This document shows, piece by piece, positions 60,561-64,000 of a stretch of 64,000 nt of DNA. The DNA comes from Hyperoodon ampullatus. Lineage: Eukaryota > Chordata > Mammalia > Artiodactyla > Ziphiidae. Made by a program: the position numbers and the translations under genes. The stretch covers positions 35,900,587 to 35,964,586 of the forward strand of contig OX457058.1 in NCBI GenBank assembly GCA_949752795.1. The letters run 5' to 3'. The notes beneath the pieces were generated by a model. The model worked only from the letters and a program-made list of their open reading frames with translations. It was not told the origin of the DNA and ran no database searches. Positions within the stretch are counted from its first letter, which is position 1. Each line of letters opens with the position of its first letter.

Positions 60561-61820
60561 TTTTTTTTTTTCTGGTCAACAAGTTTTTTGGGGGGATTTT
60601 ATTTTATTTATTTTTTATACAGCAGGTTCTTATTAGTTATCCATTCTATACATATAAGTGTATACATGTCAATCCCAATCTCCCAGTTCATCCCACCACC
60701 ACCACCCCTGCCACTTTCCCCCCTTGGTGTCCATACGTTTGTTCTCCACATCTGTGTCTCTATTTCTGCCCTGCAAACTGGTTCATCTGTACCATTTTTC
60801 TAGGTTCCACATATATGCGTTAATATACGATATTTGTTTTTCTCTTTCTGACTTACTTCACTCTGTATGACAGTCTCTAGATCCATCCACGTCTCTACAA
60901 ATGACCCAATTGCGTTCCTTTTTATGGCTGAGTAATATTCCATTGTATATATGTACCACATCTTCTTTATCCATTCGTCTGTCGATGGGCATTTAGGTTG
61001 CTTCCATGACCTGGCTACTGTAAATAGTGCTTCAGTGAACATTGGGGTGCATGTGTCTTTTTGAATTATGGTTTTCTCTGGGTATATGCCCAGTAGCGGG
61101 ATTGCTGGGTCGTATGGTAGTTCTATTTTTAGTTTTTTAAGGAACCTCCATACTGTTCTCCATAGTGGCTGTATTAATTTACATTCCCACCAACAGTGCA
61201 AGAGGGTTCCATTTTCTCCACACCCTCCCCGGCATTTGTTGTTTGTAGCTTTTCTGATGATGCCCATTCTAACTGGTGTGAGGTGATACCTCATTGTTGT
61301 TTTGATTTGCATTTCTCTAATGATTAGAGATGTTGAGCAGCTTTTCATATGCTTCTTGGCCATCTGTATGTCTTCTTTGGAGAAATGTCTATTTAGGTCT
61401 TCTGCCCATTGTTTGATTGGGTTGTTTGTTTGTTTTTGATATTGAGCTGCATGAGCTGTTTATATATTTTGGAGATTAATCCTTTGTCCATTGATTCGTT
61501 TGCAAATATTTTCTTCCATTCTGAGGGTTGTCTTTTTGTCTTGTTTTGTAGTTTCCTTTGCTTTGCAAAAGCTTTTAAGTTTCATTAGGTCCGATTTGTT
61601 TATTTTTGTTTTTATTTCCATTATTCTAGGAGGTGGATCAAAAAAGATCTTGCTGTGATTTATGTCACAGAGTGTTCTTCCTATGTTTTCCTCTAAGAGT
61701 TTTATAGTGTCTGGTCTTACAGTTAGGTCTTTAATCCATTTTGAGTTTATTTTTGTGTATGGTGTTAGGGAGTGTTCTAATTTCATTCTTTTACATGTGG
61801 CTGTCCAGTTTTCCCAGCAA
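60561..61820 (-). mobile_element. L1 3' end and ORF2 C-terminus, antisense
   Basis: Minus-strand translation of 61363-60800 gives 187 codons of the ORF2 C-terminus ([40 protein letters not shown]); 61852-61460 holds the preceding part in another frame, so it is frameshifted. Probable TSD gggtaggact / gggtaggatg at 60551-60560 and 61822-61831. Inserted in an older L1 fragment. Confidence 0.92.
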
Positions 61821-62019
61821 GGGGTAGGATGTTTTGAGAGCTTTTGACACACACTGCAAAAACATCCCTACAGAAATGTACAATTGTGACTCCCACCAGC
61901 AGTGAATGAGAGCATTTTTCCCTCCCCAACAAAGCTGAGATTAAATTTTTTGTTTATTAATTCTATGTATTTCTTCTTCTGTAAATGTCAATTGCATATC
62001 CCTTCTGCTTTTTTGTGTT

Positions 62020-62300
62020 CATTTCCAAGAACTTTATTTTTAACATGGCTAGTTTTGAATATATACAAAACTAGGCAGAACTGGGTAAATGAACCCCCAT
62101 GGACCCATAGGTCAGCTTTAACAATTAGGACTCTATGACCAATGGTTTCATCTCCACCCCTCTCTCCCTCCGTCTTTATTTTAAAGCCAGTCCCAGACAT
62201 CATTTCATCCATAAATATTTCAGAGCGTCACTCTAAAAGTTGAGGACTCTTAAGAGTTTTTTAGTATAGGAAAGGTATTAGCATTTTTGTTTTTAGTATG
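62020..62300 (-). mobile_element. Old L1 3' fragment
   Basis: gaatatatacaaaactaggc, gaacccccatggacccatag, cagtcccagacatcatttca, ataaatatttcagagcgtca. Orientation tentative. Confidence 0.55.
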
Positions 62301-62674
62301 CATTGCAAATATTTCCCCCACATTGTTGCTTACATTCTGATATAGTTTTTGGCACTTTTTTGCGATGTAGAAATTTAGTCATATGTCATTCCCTTCGCCT
62401 TTATTCTTCTTGGAGGCGAAATAAAATCGTTCTAAGATCTCCAAGACCAGATGAGGTTTCACCTCCATGTAGTATGGCTTATTACAGAAAACATTTCAGA
62501 ATATTCATAACATTGCTAAATAGTCACAGACACCCATATCTGATTCCTGGTTTTTTTTTTCAAATGAGTGTGTTCATCTCTCTGTAGCCCCGGGATTTTT
62601 AAGTCATCTCAGCTTCTTATACTTTTTCTCTTAACTCATTCACTGTTTCTTATTATAAAACCCTCCTCCCCCCT

Positions 62675-62808
62675 TTCTTTTTCTTTTTTTTTTTTCTTTT
62701 GGCCATGCCCTGCAGCATGTGGAATCTTAGTTCCCCAAGAAGGGATTGAACCCGCGCCCCCTGCATTGGAAGCACGGTGTCTTAACCACTGGACCGCCAG
62801 GGAAGTCC
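62675..62808 (-). mobile_element. CHR SINE, short type
   Basis: T-rich run, ggccatgccctgcagcatgt, head gaccgccagggaagtccc. Imperfect TSD taaaaccctcc / taaaaccgtcc. Confidence 0.93.
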
Positions 62809-63130
62809 CTAAAACCGTCCCCCTCTTTTAATCTGTGGCTTCTGTCCTGTGTTATTTAAGGAGATCAGGTATCCGGGCTTGTTAGGTTTACCTGTAAAGT
62901 TTGAGTGAAAAGGTTCTGCATAACGGCCCTGTATGCTGTCTTGTGGGTAAAATGCACAGACTGTCTGGACTTCAAGTGGAGTCTCCACGGATAGTCTTGT
63001 TATTAGTCTGTGGACTTGTCAGTCTTTGCTGCATTCTGGTTGGATGCGTTGGTTCTCCCACACTCATAACCACACAGTTCCTCATCATGCCTGATTTGCT
63101 TCCACTGTGAGGACAAGCGATAAGGTGTGC

Positions 63131-63183
63131 AGGTGATTCAGTCTGGCCAGGAATCTGGATGTGAAACCCCATCTTCCACTCAG
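63131..63183 (+). promoter_or_regulatory. HOMER2: Tandem alternative 3' splice sites of HOMER2 exon 5
   Basis: Two AG dinucleotides, at 63149-63150 and 63182-63183, are spaced by exactly 33 nt. The intervening codons are open and match a known Homer2 isoform difference. The upstream site has a purine-rich, weak tract (gattcagtctggccag); the downstream one is preceded by ccccatcttccactcag. Another AG at 63140-63141 (attcag) lies 9 nt before the upstream site and would add only in-frame codons SLA; I have no evidence that it is used. Confidence 0.75.
63151..63183 (+). CDS. HOMER2: HOMER2 exon 5 5' extension (long isoform, 11 residues)
   Basis: These 33 nt follow a potential acceptor ctggccag (ending 63150) and read [11 protein letters not shown] in the frame of exon 5. 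They match the 11-residue segment (ESGRETPSSTQ as I recall it) that distinguishes the longer Homer2 isoform from the shorter one. Both forms keep the frame. The pyrimidine tract before 63150 is poor, whereas that before 63183 is better and lies inside this segment, which fits competition between two acceptors. The Arg-to-Cys difference is one C-to-T change at a CpG if the ancestral codon was CGT. Confidence 0.85.
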
Positions 63184-63290
63184 GCATCCAGCATCAACGG
63201 AACGGACGATGAAAAGGCGTCTTGTGCGGGTCCTGCCAGCACACACCTCAAGTCTGAGAACGACAAGCTGAAGATCGCTCTGACACAGAG
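63184..63290 (+). CDS. HOMER2: HOMER2 exon 5 (short form): linker before coiled coil
   Basis: This exon is 107 nt, 35 codons plus two nucleotides, so it ends in phase 2 and its last AG completes a Ser codon with exon 6. The translation starts [16 protein letters not shown] and ends [12 protein letters not shown], the Homer2 linker and the first turns of the predicted coiled coil. The acceptor is catcttccactcag (ending 63183) and the donor AGAG|gtgagc. A second acceptor 33 nt upstream gives the long form, described separately. If intron 5 is retained, the codon spanning the junction is AGG and the next is TGA, so translation would stop almost at once. Confidence 0.95.
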
Positions 63291-63511
63291 GTGAGCATGT
63301 TCAAATCCAGGTGCTGTTGTCTCCCAGGTCAGCACTTCCCTGCAGCCTTTCCCACTGGGCAGGGTTTCAGGAAGTTGGGAAAGGAGACTGGGTCCTGCTC
63401 AGAGCATCTGGTCTTGTCTCCTGGCCAAAGGAAGACCAGCTGCCTTCATGGCTGTTCTCTGTGCACATCAGCATCTATGTGTGTGTGTAAGAAAGAGAGA
63501 GGTGTCCCTGT

Positions 63512-63519
<8 letters not shown>

Positions 63520-63548
<29 letters not shown>

Positions 63549-63649
63549 GCTGCAAGACTTGTGAGATCTTAATTCCCCAGCCAAGGCTGGAACCCGGGTC
63601 CCCTGCAGTGGAAGCGTGGAGTCCTAACCACTGGACCTCCAGGGAAGTC
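63520..63649 (-). mobile_element. CHR SINE, short type
   Basis: Long T-run, gctgtgctgcaagacttgtg, head gacctccagggaagtccc. Probable TSD tgtccctgtgct / tgtcccagtgct. In HOMER2 intron 5. Confidence 0.93.
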
Positions 63650-63674
63650 CCTGTCCCAGTGCTTACGTTTCATT

Positions 63675-63800
63675 TTTGGGGGGGGGGTGTGGCCTGTGCC
63701 ACGCGGCATGTGGGATCTTAGTTCTCCAACCAGGGGTCAAACCCCTGCCCCCCTGCATTGGGAGTATGGAGTCCTAACCACTGGACAACCAGGGAAGTCC
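63675..63800 (-). mobile_element. CHR SINE, short type
   Basis: Tail replaced by a G-run, then ggcctgtgccacgcggcatg, gatcttagttctccaacc, head gacaaccagggaagtccc. It lies 25 bp from the previous SINE in the same orientation. Confidence 0.92.
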
Positions 63801-64000
63801 CTGTTTTGGTTTTTGAGAAGCCAAATTTATCATTTATTCATATATGATAACACTGAAAAACATATTAAAACCTAAGAAACTATCTTGAAAATAAAATAAA
63901 ATCTCACAAAAATCAGTAGCTTTTCTATATACAAACATCACATAGACTATATATTTGAAGAAGAGATTTCCTTTACAATATGAACTAGAACCATAAAATA

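Noticed and set aside
60800..61363. 187-codon minus-strand ORF
   Set aside because: It is the C-terminal end of L1 ORF2 in a 5'-truncated, frameshifted L1, not a host gene.

Overview
The window is a stretch of mammalian chromosome: intron-rich, packed with LINE/SINE debris, and with no bacterial or viral gene layout. The most frequent young repeat is a tRNA(Glu)-derived SINE of the CHR type, in many copies, several nearly full length with clean target-site duplications (TSDs). No Bov-B or Bov-tA-like sequence was seen, and no primate Alu or rodent B1. This points to a cetacean (whale or dolphin); that is an inference from the repeats, not a proven species call.

The only host gene with functional-looking exons is HOMER2, on the + strand. 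Four consecutive coding exons are present: exon 2 (27633-27789), exon 3 (42667-42798), exon 4 (58762-58854) and exon 5 (63184-63290, or from 63151 with an upstream acceptor). They encode residue 3 to about residue 164 of Homer2 (175 in the long form): the whole EVH1 domain and the start of the linker to the C-terminal coiled coil. Phases are consistent and every junction has AG/GT. Exon 1 and the coiled-coil exons lie outside the window. So 1-27632 is read as the 3' part of intron 1, then intron 2 (14.9 kb), intron 3 (16.0 kb), intron 4 (4.3 kb) and the first 0.7 kb of intron 5.

The introns hold two processed pseudogenes: ADIPOR2 (+ strand, intron 2, inserted in an old L1) and NDUFAF6 (- strand, intron 3, with perfect 16-bp TSDs). 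They also hold five fairly young L1 fragments (one 5'-inverted), many older L1 fragments, two related ERV LTRs, about 26 CHR SINEs, MIR and L2 relics, and Tigger, MER5-like and hAT-like DNA transposons. Nested insertions are common. There is also a ~0.5-kb retro-inserted sequence of unknown origin at 21949-22445, a ~190-bp inverted repeat pair (34455-34645 and 35550-35740), and a perfect 44-bp palindrome at 29416-29459.

I looked for an undescribed biological system and found none. The points most worth checking are the 33-nt alternative acceptor of HOMER2 exon 5, the orphan retro-insertion, the inverted repeat pair, the palindrome and the two retropseudogenes. Repeat subfamily names are given only where recognised by eye. 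Boundaries without TSDs are approximate.
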